Shown piece after piece: positions 12,345 to 23,010 of a stretch of DNA of 64,000 nt; position 1 is the first letter of the stretch; every line of letters begins with the position of its first letter. This DNA comes from Symsagittifera roscoffensis (lineage: Eukaryota > Xenacoelomorpha > Acoela > Convolutidae). Under the pieces are notes generated by a model. It made no database searches. It saw only the letters and a program-made list of their open reading frames with translations, and was not told the origin of the DNA. The translations under genes and the position numbers were made by a program. The stretch is from contig NC_087065.1 of NCBI RefSeq assembly GCF_963678635.1, positions 10,065,579-10,129,578 of the forward strand. Direction: 5' to 3'.

Positions 12345-12525
12345 AAAGGCTCTTTTTATCAGTAATTTGTTAGTTTCAACGTAACTCTTAATGATTTAAA
12401 AAACCAAAAGTACCTTTTTTGGGGCAAAATTTAGGTTCTGAAATTAGCAATAAATCAGGTAATTCTAAACAAATTTTGTGTTTTCCACTTTTTGTCTTTC
12501 ACGATTTTCAGGAAAACGATACTAG
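12345..12525 (+). repeat. Extra arm copy of the fold-back family
   Basis: Directly after the fold-back element, a third partial arm in left-arm orientation: GGCTCTTTTTATCAG, AGTTTCAACGTAACTCTTAA, AAACCAAAAGTACC, TTCCACTTTTTGTC. Confidence 0.6.
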
Positions 12526-12914
12526 ATCTGTAATAAACCATTCTTAAAATTTCCAACTATTTTTTCATTATTTCGCAACCCGTTTCAGATCCGTATTTTC
12601 AAAATAATCTTATTTATTCTTTTTCAGACTTTAATTAGAGTGTCTAGGTTAGGGTAACTTTGAAGCAATTTATATGAGGCCAAATGAATTTTATTTTTAC
12701 TTACAATAACAATTGTTCTGTGAATTTTTAAAGTAATGAATGGGATTGGAGTTTTTTTCTTATTTGTTGCTTCTCCGTTGTAACTGCAGGAGTTCTAATA
12801 ATTCTTTTTAATACAAGAAGCAAATTTGGGTTCATTGATGTTGCGCAACGAGGTGCACGGCTGGACTGGTCTAATTTTCTGATAGAGATGATCATAATTT
12901 TGATAGTAATTTTC

Positions 12915-13326
12915 CATAGGCGGATTTAGGGGCGGGGGGGGGGCGGACGCCCTTACCTCAGGGATTCGACCCCCTGCCGACCCAAAGGGTCCCCCCTTTG
13001 CACTATTTTGAGATGCCCATTTTTGGTGCCGTACCCTAAAGGGTATCTAAAGGCGCCTTTGGTGCCAAAACATACTAATTTTGAGGGGAAGCGCGCGCCG
13101 AAAAAACGCATTTTTTTGGTCAAAATGTTCCTAAAAAGCCTAAAAACGTCATTTTTTTTGCCTGTTTTTGACTGCAGCGCAGAAAATCTGGCCAAAAATA
13201 GGGTCTTTTTGATGCTTTGGCACAGCTCGGAAAATCAATATGGTCGACCTAAAAAAAGCCGACAAAATTTTCTTTTTTTTGAAAATCCGCCCCCCCCCCC
13301 TCGAGAAAATCCTAGATCAGCCCCTG
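12915..13326 (+). mobile_element. hAT-like MITE, copy 1
   Basis: Ends CATAGGCGGATTTAGGGGC ... CCTAGATCAGCCCCTG give the family TIR CAGGGGCGGATCTAGGA. Internal landmarks shared by all copies: CAGGGATTCGACCCCCTGCC, GACCCAAAGGGTC, AAAGGCGCCTTTGGTGCC, GCGCGCGCCGAAAAAA, GGTCGACCTAAAAAAAGCC, GAGAAAATCCTAGATC. GC-rich against the background. The overlapping ORFs on both strands are by-products. No clean target duplication. Confidence 0.85.
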
Positions 13327-13329
13327 TCT

Positions 13330-14155
13330 GGGACTGTCTATTGTTTAGAAAGTTTGAGTTGCTTGTGTGAAGTTTGTGATTCTGAACTTATGTTGCTTGT
13401 AGAAAAACTTTCCAGTTGATCATAATACTATAAATCACAATTATGTTTTTCTTCAGTAATTCCAAAATTTGCTCTTCTCCTCAAAAAATTAAAACCGGGG
13501 ATAGTAAAAATGGAGCAAAATTTTTTGTTGAATGGAGGAGACAGAGTCAAGATTTATCAAAAATGGCGTCAAATAGAATTGTCAATTTCATTCTCTTAAA
13601 TTTACCTCACTCTTTCCTTCCGTTTTTTGCTTATGAAGTGAAAACACTGGTTAAAATACTGTTGTGTTCTACAAATTATGTTTGAACGCCCACATTGAAA
13701 AAAAAGCGTATCATACAATTTCAAACTATTTCAGAAGATAATTTACTATTTCTTTTTGTTTTTGATCTCTTCGCGCCTAATATCAACTTTAGTTGAGAAA
13801 AAAAAAACGTTTTAAAATACAAAATTTACATTTTCTGTTTTATATCAGCATTATGGAAACAGTTGCATGTATGTTTTTTGTTTCCTTCAGCATCGCCAAA
13901 TTTCTTAGCTTATAAAAGTTTAAAAAATTCTTAATTATTGAAGTTTTGGTTTATCTGAATGAGAAAAAACTATCATCCAAATTTCATTGATTAAAAATGT
14001 ATAACAGGAGTTTTTTGACAGAAAACAAAACCGTTTTTTATTACTTAAAGTTAAATCTCTGTATCATAACAAAAATCAAACTCAAAGTTAAATATTACTG
14101 AAAAGTGTTTCCAATTTACTTGGGAAAACGGCATGGATATTGAAAACTACATATC
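13330..14155. other. No gene seen
   Basis: AT-rich sequence between an hAT-like MITE and the family A cluster. The 13443-13685 frame is short and unsupported. Confidence 0.5.
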
Positions 14156-14158
14156 AAA

Positions 14159-14676
14159 CAAGACAGCTCGTATCAGGGCGAAGCCCTGAATGTTCCGACT
14201 GCCTTTTAAGGTCTATGGAGCAGTAAAAACAAGAAAAATAAATCATTTACAAAAATAAAATGGAATTTTTTTTTAAATTGAGATTTTTTGTAACAATCAT
14301 CCCCCCACGTGCCATAAAAAGTGCATAGTGTTAGATTCCGCTCCTAGTAACAAATCAATTATGGCAAATAAGCTTCTTCGAACCAATTTGGAACGGTTTC
14401 TAAGACGGATTTAACCTCCGCTCACGCGTTAACAGCGCGAAATGTTTCGCGCGTTATTTTTCCCAAAATGGCCAAAATTGCAGTCTTTAAGCCCCTATAA
14501 CCTAACGAAAAATAATCGCAGGTAAAATATCTTTTCAAATTTAAGCTGAGGACATTAATACCTTTCGAATAATATAAAAAAATTCCGTCAAAAATGGCTA
14601 GTTAAAAAGTCGAAAGTTGTCTGAAGAAAACAAACCCACACTGAGCACAAATATTTCGTTACAATAAAGTCGGAAC
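14159..14676 (-). mobile_element. Family A (HINE-like), full-length minus copy
   Basis: Both ends are present in reverse complement: the 3' end AACAAGACAGCTCG with hairpin CAGGGCGAAGCCCTG and GTTCCGACTGCC at the left, and GTCGGAAC at the right followed by AATAA, so the element's 5' end follows TT. Internal landmarks: ATCCCCCCACGTGCCAT, TTTCTAAGACGGATTTAACC, CGCGAAATGTTTCGCGCG, CAAAAATGGCTAGTTAAAAA. About 518 bp, no coding potential. Confidence 0.88.
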
Positions 14677-14792
14677 AATAAGGTGTAACTTCTTTACCAT
14701 TGTTATTTTTTCATTGTACTGATGAATTTACTTTTTTGATCAAAATAATTCAAAAGGCCGTCTATTGGGCTTTTGTTTTGTTTCGAAAACCA

Positions 14793-15322
14793 ACAAGACT
14801 GCTCGTATCAGAGTGAAGCCCTGAATGTTCTGACTGCATTTTAAGGCCTACGAAGCAGTGATTACGTGAAAAAATTAGACGTAAAAAAAGGAAAAAAATA
14901 AAATAATTTTTTTTTTTCAAAATTGAGATGTCTGTGAAAATCATCTCCCCATACGCCATATAAAGTACAAAGTGATAAATTTCGCTCCTAGTAATCAATC
15001 AATTAATCAAGTAAGCGCAAGTAAGCTTCAATCAACCAATTTGGAACGATTTCTAAGACGGATTGAATCTCCGCTTACGCAATACCGCAAAATATGTCGC
15101 GCGTTAATTGTCCCAACTTGGCCAAAATGACAATCCTTAAACCTCCATAACTTTACGAAAAATAATCACAAATGAAACGTTTTTTTTTCAAATTTAAGCT
15201 CAAGACAATATTACCTTTCAAAGATGTTAAAAAATGGCTAGTTAAAAAGTCGAAGTTTGTCTGAAGAAAAAAACCCACCCCGAGCACAAATATTCCGTTA
15301 CTTTTGTTACGAAAGTCGGAAC
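14793..15322 (-). mobile_element. Family A (HINE-like), full-length minus copy
   Basis: Left AACAAGACTGCTCGTATCAG with hairpin CAGAGTGAAGCCCTG, right TTACGAAAGTCGGAAC followed by AATAA. Same orientation as its neighbours and separated from the previous copy by about 116 bp. Confidence 0.88.
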
Positions 15323-15929
15323 AATAAAAAATGTTTTTGTTAATTAAACGAAACTGGTGCGAAAAATTTTATAGTCTCAATGAATGTAATTGTTTTAAAG
15401 ACTTTTTGTAAGGAGGTTAACCCCGAAGGGATGACGATTGAAACAAAATAGAATATAAACCTTGACTCCTAATTAGTGCGTTTTAACAATTGAGACAACT
15501 TTATTACTGCCGCGACTAACATTTTCTAAATACGCAAAATGTCAAATCCTATATTTGGGACAAATTTTTGCTTTGTAATTGCTCTTTTTTGTTTAAATTT
15601 CTTAGTGCGGATGGTTTTTATCATGCAGTTTTAATAAATAGGCGCCAATTTGAAATATAGGCGCCATGGCGTTTTTTTGAATAGGCAACAATTAGATTAT
15701 GTTCTACCCTGATTTTGACTTTTAACCTTCACAAAACGTGAGTCTAGCCGTAAGACTTAACAGACTTCAAAATAAAAAAATACTGAGCTCAAAAAAATTT
15801 AGTGACTATTTGAGGAAATTATTTCAATACTGGATAAGAAAAGATTGCAATGTCGATTATGTCACATCGATTATTGGCACAGAAATAATGCCAGTTACAA
15901 ATCTCGCCCTGGATAATCTTATAGATAAC

Positions 15930-16311
15930 AATTTACCCACTGCCTTTCAAGGTCTATGGAGCAGTAATAACATGAAAAATTTAAATCTAATGAAATAAAA
16001 TTTTCAAATTTTTTTTAAGTTTGAGATTTTTTGTGAAAACATCCCCCCACTCGTCACTATAAGTACAAAATATATCGCGCGTTAATTGTCACAAGTTGGC
16101 CAAAACAGCCATCTTTAAGCGCCCCTAACTTTACAAAAAATGATCACAGGTGAAATATTTTTTCAAATTTAAGCTCAGGACAACAATAGCTTTCGAATGA
16201 TATAAATAAATTCCGTCAAAAATAGCTAGTTGAAAAGTCGGAATTTGTCTGAAGAAAAAAAACTCACCCCGAGCTCAAACTTTCCGTTACTTTCGTTACG
16301 AAAGTCGGGAC
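15930..16311 (-). mobile_element. Family A (HINE-like), minus copy lacking the 3' hairpin
   Basis: Begins within CACTGCCTTTCAAGGTCTAT and ends TTTCGTTACGAAAGTCGGGAC. The CAGGGC hairpin and terminal AGTCTTG are replaced by unrelated sequence at the left. Also missing is the central block with the TTTCTAAGACGGAT landmark. Confidence 0.8.
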
Positions 16312-16724
16312 AAAATGTTAGTCATAAATTTCTATAAAATCTATGAAACAATAATCTTGATTCAAAAAATGCAAATTGAACCATGTTTTTGGTGCATTCA
16401 AGTCAGACACTTTCCATATATAAAAAAAACTGATCAAAGCCTTCCATACAAATTTTTGATTTTACGGAGTACAATTTAGATATCATATGTTTAGCACTTT
16501 TACACTTAACTCATTGTATAGTTATGGTCTTATTTTTCAACCGGAGGAATTGCTGACAAAAGAGGATCAACCGTACAACCTCCCCCCCTCTAAATGATTT
16601 ACAGGATAATGTCCGCCCTTGGCATATACTGATTCTGGGAAAAAAGCTCTGTATAAAACATGCCATTCATATAAATGCGCAAAACACAATTATTGTGAAT
16701 TTTTAAAATCACTTTGTGTTTTGA

Positions 16725-17100
16725 CACGGCGGATCTACGATTTTCTCGAGGGGGGGAGGGGGTCGGATTTTCAAAAAATTTTCGAAAATTTTGACGACCT
16801 TTTTTTTTAGGTCGACCAAATTGATTTCCCGAATTCTCCTATAGCACTAAAAAGACGCTGTTTTGGCCAAATTTTCTGCGCCGCAGGCAAATTTATGAAA
16901 AATCAGGTCAAAAAAGCTGTTTTTGGGCACTTTCTGGAAAAAATTGACAACATCGCTATTTTTTTTCGGCGCGCTCCCCCTCAAATTTAGTACATATTGG
17001 CGCTAAAGGCGCCTTTCGAAAAATTTTTGGGTCGGTTAGCCAAAAATGGACTTCTTAATATTGGGTCGGTAGGGGGTGGAATCCCTGAGCGGAGACTCCC
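16725..17100 (-). mobile_element. hAT-like MITE, copy 2 (minus orientation)
   Basis: Starts ACGGCGGATCTACGATTTTC, contains TAGGTCGACCAAATTGATTT and GGCGCGCTCCCCCTCAAAT, and ends near TAGGGGGTGGAATCCCTGAG, all reverse complements of the family landmarks. The far TIR is replaced by a pyrimidine-rich tract. Confidence 0.85.
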
Positions 17101-17400
17101 TTCAACCAGCCTTCAACACCCCTACACCCCTTTCCAGGTCAACCAACCCTCCTACATCACTGCCCCCACCCCACATTCAAATTTTCCCCTGTTCACGCCC
17201 CTTTTCACCACACACCCCAAAAATAAAGGCGAGAAAAAAGAAGGCCAAAAAAGTTAATAGGAGGAAAAGTTGGCGAGTAAAAAATCATTAGTGTACGTGT
17301 GGTAGGTTAGGGTGAGAAGGTGATTTACACAATCGAAGGAGAGGGGGTGACGAAGCGTGGAAGGGATGTCCGTGAACGTTTAAAGGGGGACGCGGGGGTG
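17095..17400. repeat. Pyrimidine-rich then purine-rich low-complexity tract
   Basis: The plus strand is C-rich to about 17220 (runs of CACCCC and CCCTCC) and G-rich from about 17230 to 17400 (AGGAGAGGGGGTGACG, GGGGGACGCGGGGGTG). This C-then-G arrangement recurs, with different sequence, at 39115-39365 and resembles the 58.8-59.5 kb region. The overlapping ORFs are Pro/Thr-rich translations of low complexity. Confidence 0.6.
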
Positions 17401-20215
17401 AAAAAACCATCGTCATCTTTGCCCAAAAATGAATGCAAGCTCAATAAAAAATATTCAATTTTTAGAAATTAAAAATCACTGGTGTTTACAAAAATGGTTC
17501 AGCTCAATTTTTGCTTCTTTTACTTGCTTTTAATGCTCAGAAACATACTTCTGTGTCATTCTTATCCATTTTTATTGGATTATAATAAATTTATTTTGAA
17601 ATTTTATTAGTCACTGACAACAAACATGAAATGTAATCGATTGTTATCCATGAAACTCTAGTGCGGTTAGTTTCTTCTGCAGATCAAGTTTTTTGTGGGA
17701 AAAACAGCATTGAATGACGTACTAGCTCACTAATTTGAACTTAAACTCAAAAATCTTTATATAATGAAATCTTGATACCGATTTTCTAATGGCCATTATA
17801 ATTTCATTTGAAAGAACGTTAACGATTTTTATTTTGCAATGTCTTGCAAGAATCGTTCAAGATTACAGCAAGATAACCCCTCTAAATCAAGATTTGGACA
17901 AAAAATCTCCATCTTGCAAAAAATTGCAAGATAGCTCCATCTGGTGTTTCTCACGAGATAAACCTTTTGTTAAAAAATTTCACGCTCTTGCTCTAGATAA
18001 CTTTCCTTGTTCAACTTGGACTGGCATCAAACTATAAAGAAATGTGTGCGGAAATACTTAAATACGCTTAAAACAAGACGAGGAAAATTTTTTCTAACCA
18101 ATATTTTTCGCTATTTCTACTATTTCAGATAATTAAAAACATAATTCAAAATTTGAAAATAACTTTTACCTTTGCTTTAAAAAAGTGGACAAGAAGTCTT
18201 CTCTACTTTTCACAAAAATGCGAGGAAGACTATTTGAAATAAAAATGTTTTAATAGATACAAATTTGAGTGTTTAAATATGATATTTTGGCATATTTTTG
18301 AAATATGAAGTATGTTTTATGGCTTTTCGGTTGGCTTAATTTCCTTGTCTGACCCAGTATTTACGCTCCGCAGAGCTGTTTCCTGTTTCCATTTTATCAA
18401 AACAAATAATAACAAACTGTTCCGGTTTTGTGTTCCGCTTTTCACCTAAAAATTGATGTTTCGATAGTTCATTCAACAATTTTCGTGCATGCCAATTTTC
18501 ACAATTGAAAAATGAACTTGCCAGTCGTCCCCCCAGGGTGCAGTACTGGTTCTCCTGGACTAGTGGAACACATAGCTTGGTGGGACCTTCGATTATGGAT
18601 AAAGCTTCAGAGTGAATAACCAAATGGATCAGATAACCCATTCGCAGCTCAACTTGAACGTCTTATCTCGAAAAAAGGTCTTATTTTTCTGGGTGGTCTC
18701 TCTCAAAATGTTCCATTTTTAGAAATACCGCCTTAATATCTGATAACAAATGTATGGTTGCAACAATAAAAAACAGAAACATTTGCTGCCTGACTCATCA
18801 TGCCAGCCTTGTATGCGCCCAACCGATTATCGTGAATCCTATACATTACCATCGAAGAGATAATATCTGACGAATCAGTTTAACCTTGAAGATCTCTTCG
18901 TTCGCGAAAAAAAAAATTTAAACAAAAAATATCACGACAAGTAGATAGAAAATATTGTAATGGAACTGAAAACTTGAATCGCAGCATTGCAAAATCGCCC
19001 AACTGTGTTAACTTTCCAAAAATTTTGGCATAAAGCTAACTCAAGGACAAAACTTTGATTTGTAAATCTAGAATCTTTGACCAGGATTTCATTGAAAGGA
19101 GGTTGGCCAATTTTGTTTGGGTCATAGCGCGAGCTCAGAATTTCTATTTTTTGATCTCTTATTCCATGATTTTTTGTTAAAATATTTCAAATAGGTGGTC
19201 AGGTAACGGAGAAATTACTCATTACGCTACGTTTTCTGCATATTCCCGTCAACTCTCCGCCAGCTTAAAAGAACATTGCTTTGGCTAATGGTGCGAAAGT
19301 CGAGATTGAAATTGGCCAGTTTTGAAGTTTTTGCAATACATATTTGGTTAACTCGATTTTAGTTAATTAAACTGAAACATTCATTGCAATAAAAACTAAT
19401 TTAACTTACCACAATGTTGGAAAATCTGCTTTTTTTTTGAAAATAGCTTTATATATATATATTTATATAATAATTACTTATAAAATTATTAAGGTATACT
19501 TTATATATCAATTTATATAGCAAATTTATAAATCTGTATTTTTTAGTGGGTATTGTAACTTGTATTTTATGCTTGATGCTGTAAAATTAGCTTCGAAAAT
19601 TTTGCAATCTTAGCGTATTTAGTTTTTTTTATGTGCCTCAAAGTTCAGTTCTAGGTTCATTTATAGCCAAACATATCAATGATCTTGTCTCCAAAATTTG
19701 AAGCTGAAGGTAGTTATCTTGTTTTGCTAAGATCCTCTATTAGTTTTGAAACCCTCATGACATAAGAGGTATTTAGCAGTTGTCAATCTATTAGCACAGG
19801 TATCAATCCCCTGCTATGGCAATGACAGTGCGCGGACAAGCTCTCACTTTGCCTTTAGCTTCAGGGCCACCGCAGCTGATCAACTTTTGGCTGCGATAGT
19901 GGTACCACCTGAAAATTTTAGAGGCAAGAAAACTACATTGAGCCTTAAAAAAGAGCATTACTCGACAAATTAATTCAGTATGGATTGTTGTGAATTAGGA
20001 GAAGCTGATAATGCTTAGATAGGCTGAATAGCATTTCATAAATCACCTGCGAGTAGCAGAAAAACAAGTTTCTTTTTTTTTTTCAAAACTAACAGATTGT
20101 TATAAATTTAAAAGAATATCTTTTTTTCCATAAATGCAATTTTTACCTGTTTGTTTTGTGGAATCATTTGTCTTCAAAGGAACCCGTAGAAAATGAATAC
20201 AAAACCGCGTCCCTA
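17400..20215. other. Mostly featureless intergenic DNA
   Basis: Holds the orphan ORF at 18336-18641 and an AT-repeat tract at about 19448-19530 (TATATATA runs). A weak trace of the 4.4-kb MITE end is seen near 17630. Nothing else is supported. Confidence 0.45.
18336..18641 (-). CDS. Possible orphan coding exon, 101 aa
   Basis: A minus-strand ATG-started frame with balanced, protein-like composition (for example LCVPLVQENQYCTLGGRLAS, then an Asn/His/Lys-rich middle and ending KYWVRQGN). It is more GC-rich than the flanks and free of low complexity. A G|GTCAG donor-like site occurs near the 3' end inside the Trp-Val codons. I do not recognise a family. It could be one exon of a gene, a gene fragment carried in a repeat, or chance. 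Confidence 0.3.
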   Translation of the reverse strand: MGYLIHLVIHSEALSIIEGPTKLCVPLVQENQYCTLGGRLASSFFNCENWHARKLLNELSKHQFLGEKRNTKPEQFVIICFDKMETGNSSAERKYWVRQGN

Positions 20216-20224
20216 CTGAATTTC

Positions 20225-20377
20225 TCGACGCGGCCCAAAAAAACTACAAAAAAAGGTATTTGTAGTGTTCTGCGGGTGCTCGGAAAAGCAATTTGGTCGA
20301 CCTAAAAAGGTTGAAAAAGTTTCGACACAATTCGGAAAATCCGCATCCCTTTTGAGAAAATCCTAGATCCACCCCTG
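20225..20377 (+). repeat. hAT-like MITE, 3' fragment
   Basis: Contains TTTGGTCGACCTAAAAAGG, GAAAATCCGCATCCC and GAGAAAATCCTAGATCCACC ending CCCCTG, the right end of the hAT-like family. The left part is missing or unrecognisable. Confidence 0.75.
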
Positions 20378-20379
20378 TT

Positions 20380-21655
20380 CTAAATATAATAATTGGCTTT
20401 TGCTAGGGGTCATTGTAATTTGCATTGTATCTTTGGTTTCATTATGTACCCTTGAGAATTTTTTGAACTTATTTAAATAATTGGCTAATCAAGTTAACGG
20501 GAGCTTCAGCAGTAATTAACTCAATCAGAGATTGCAGATCTGCCATTAGCTGATGACCCGGTTAGAAGAAAGTGATTATTGGTCCATTATTTGATTTCTG
20601 AGAGAGTGCTAACCTGAAGAAGAGTTAAATTAGAGCCCCCTACACACATGAGCAGTTTTATTAATGAAGACAAATGTCAGTCACCATTTGAGAACCTCAA
20701 TTAACAACCGTTACTAATAACAAAAACCAAAATCTGGGCTAAAAGTCAGATTGTATCATTTAATTATCCTTAATGAAATAATAGATTGTTTCCAATATAA
20801 GTCGACTTTCATCAAATTTATTTCTATAAGTAATCATCTAAGAAGAAACCGGTCTGGAAGATCGTAATTTAACAAAGTAATGTCTGTTTTAAGAGGTCTC
20901 TAAGCACAAAAAAGACATTTAAGATAAAAGATACACTTGAACTATTAATAAATGATCGATCAAATTTATCAGTTGTAAGAGCCATCACACCAAAAAGTGG
21001 TTGATGACATTTTCATGTCGTTCAGGATGAAGTATTATTATGCATTAGTAAGCTACAGCTTTTTTGGTGGCTTGACCAAATGCACATTTTTTGCTTTTTT
21101 TCTAACTTAAGAGATAAATTGAATTAGTTTTTTATTTGCTAATTGTCGCTTCTACCAAAAGTTGCAAGTTGTCTGTTTTTGCGCACTATTTTTTGATTTG
21201 AGTTGTTGTATTACGGTTATAATACAGTTTGATTTTCGGTTGACTTTCGAAAAGAGAGAGTTTTCCATTAAAATTAGCTCTGTTTGATGAGAACTCCGTT
21301 TTCTATGTATATTTATTGGGAAAAAAACCTCATTCAATTTCGATTATAAGTAACTAACCTTTCAACCTTTCAGGCAAAATATTTAAACCGCACTTATTTC
21401 AAACATATCTTGCGAAAAAATGCAAAATTTGGTTCAAAATTGGGTCCAAACCTTCTCGAACCGATTGAAAAACTTAATGAAATGCTAAAAAAAAAGCTAG
21501 ATGACCGGCTGCACTTCTTCTTTTTATCAAAATTACATTTACAAAAACCCATTTTTAAAATTGATTCAGCTTATATGGGAGCTATTTGACGTCATTTAAT
21601 TTGATTGGTTTTACATTTTGATGGATTCGATTTACAGTTACAGAAATGTCATAGA
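20380..21655. other. No gene seen
   Basis: AT-rich sequence. The minus-strand frame at 21152-21337 lacks any recognisable feature. Confidence 0.45.
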
Positions 21656-21659
21656 CCCT

Positions 21660-21875
21660 TTAAATGCCCGGGTTGTCCTACAATTTCCATACATGATAAA
21701 GTGCTTATCCTTTAATTTCCTATAGTTTCATAGATTCAGAAAATTGTAAGAAAACTCTAGGATAAGCATTTTTTTCATGTATGGAAATTGTATGATAAAC
21801 ATTTTTTCATATATGGAAATGGTACGATAAGCATTTTTTCATTTATGGAAATTGTATGACAAATATTTTTTGAAA
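21660..21875. repeat. Short tandem repeat with inverted end (about 32-bp unit)
   Basis: About three units of the pattern GCATTTTTTCAT-ATGGAAATTGTATGA lie at 21767-21870. An inverted copy (TACAATTTCCATACATG ... GTGCTTATCC) follows CCCGGGTTGT at 21667. The unit resembles the 41-bp minisatellite at 61.1 kb, which also sits beside an ACCCGGGT motif. Confidence 0.65.
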
Positions 21876-22295
21876 ACTCAAATGACAATCAAAGCAGACA
21901 ATCAAAGAGCAAACTAATTGATATAATTTCACAGAAGTTGGTTCGGAGAGATTGATATAAATTTCAATGAAAAATTCTTTGTCATTTTTTAAGTCAAAGT
22001 TCATACCACAATTTTGACTTTTGATCTTTACTGGTTGGTTTGGTGATTTTCGGTTGGTTTGGTGGCAATTGCGCTGCATTAACTCTTTTTGATAGCAAAC
22101 TTTAAGGCACAGCTTTTTCAGCGTCGAGACATAATTGCTGCTCAGATTCAAAAATCAGTTTAATAATGACACAAGAATCATGTTAAATAATGGCAAGTAA
22201 AATCATGTTGGCGTTAAGTTTTAGACATTCTAATCAACTTGGCGTTAAAAAGGTATAAAATTTGGCAAGATTAATCAGTTTATCTCAAACCATGA

Positions 22296-23010
22296 ACAAG
22301 ATTGCTCGTATCAGGGTGAAGCCCTGATTGTTCCGACTGCCTTTTAAGGTCTATGAAGCAGTAATAACGTGGAAAAATTAAAGTCAAAATAAGAAAAAAA
22401 AGATAACGAGGCCAAACTGTGATTTTGTGAATAGTAAGCGGATTCCTCGACAGGGACGCTCCCTTTGTTCTTCTTTTGTTCTTTCATTTTCTTTGATTGT
22501 TCCGCAAAATTGAGAAAGTTTGAAAACTAGTCTGTGGAATCCAGGAACATACAGACACAAAATTGTGCGCCTATCTAGTGCACAGTTTGGCCTCGTAATG
22601 AAAAAAAATGAAGAAATTTTTTCCAAATTTGAGATTTAAGAAAATGATTCTCCCACACGCCATATAAAGTATAAAGTGACCGATTTCGCTCCCAGTAACA
22701 ATGCAATGATGGCAAATAAGCTTCCTTCACCCAATTTTAAACGATTTCTAAGACGGAATATATCTCCGCTTACGCTTTAATAGCGAAAAATATGTCGCCA
22801 AAATGCCAATATTTAAACCCCATAACTTTACGAAAAAAAGATCACAAATAAAATATCTTTTTCAAATTAAGCCCAGAACAGCAGTACCTTTTGAATGATA
22901 TTACAAAAAACTCCGTCAAAAATGGCTAGTTAAAAAGTCGAAATTTGTATGAAGAAAAAAACCCACCCTGAGCACAAATATTCCGTTACTTTCGTTACGA
23001 AAGTCGGAAC
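22296..23010 (-). mobile_element. Family A (HINE-like) copy interrupted by a MITE
   Basis: Left AACAAGATTGCTCGTATCAG with hairpin CAGGGTGAAGCCCTG and GTTCCGACTGCC; right TTTCGTTACGAAAGTCGGAA C. The body landmarks are in order. It is split at 22403-22599 by a CGAGGCC-TIR MITE, which is therefore younger than this copy. Confidence 0.88.
22403..22599. mobile_element. CGAGGCC-TIR MITE, copy 2, nested
   Basis: ATAACGAGGCCAAACTGTG at the left pairs with GTGCACAGTTTGGCCTCGTA at the right. The flanks carry a possible 9-bp direct repeat GAAAAAAAA (22393-22401 and 22600-22608), which would fit a Mutator-like element, but the sequence is low-complexity. The ORF at 22384-22626 spans it and is not a gene. 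Confidence 0.85.

Noticed and set aside
12953-13370. Overlapping ORFs of 80 and 120 codons on opposite strands.
   Set aside because: Both lie within an hAT-like MITE; other copies carry stops and indels at the same places.
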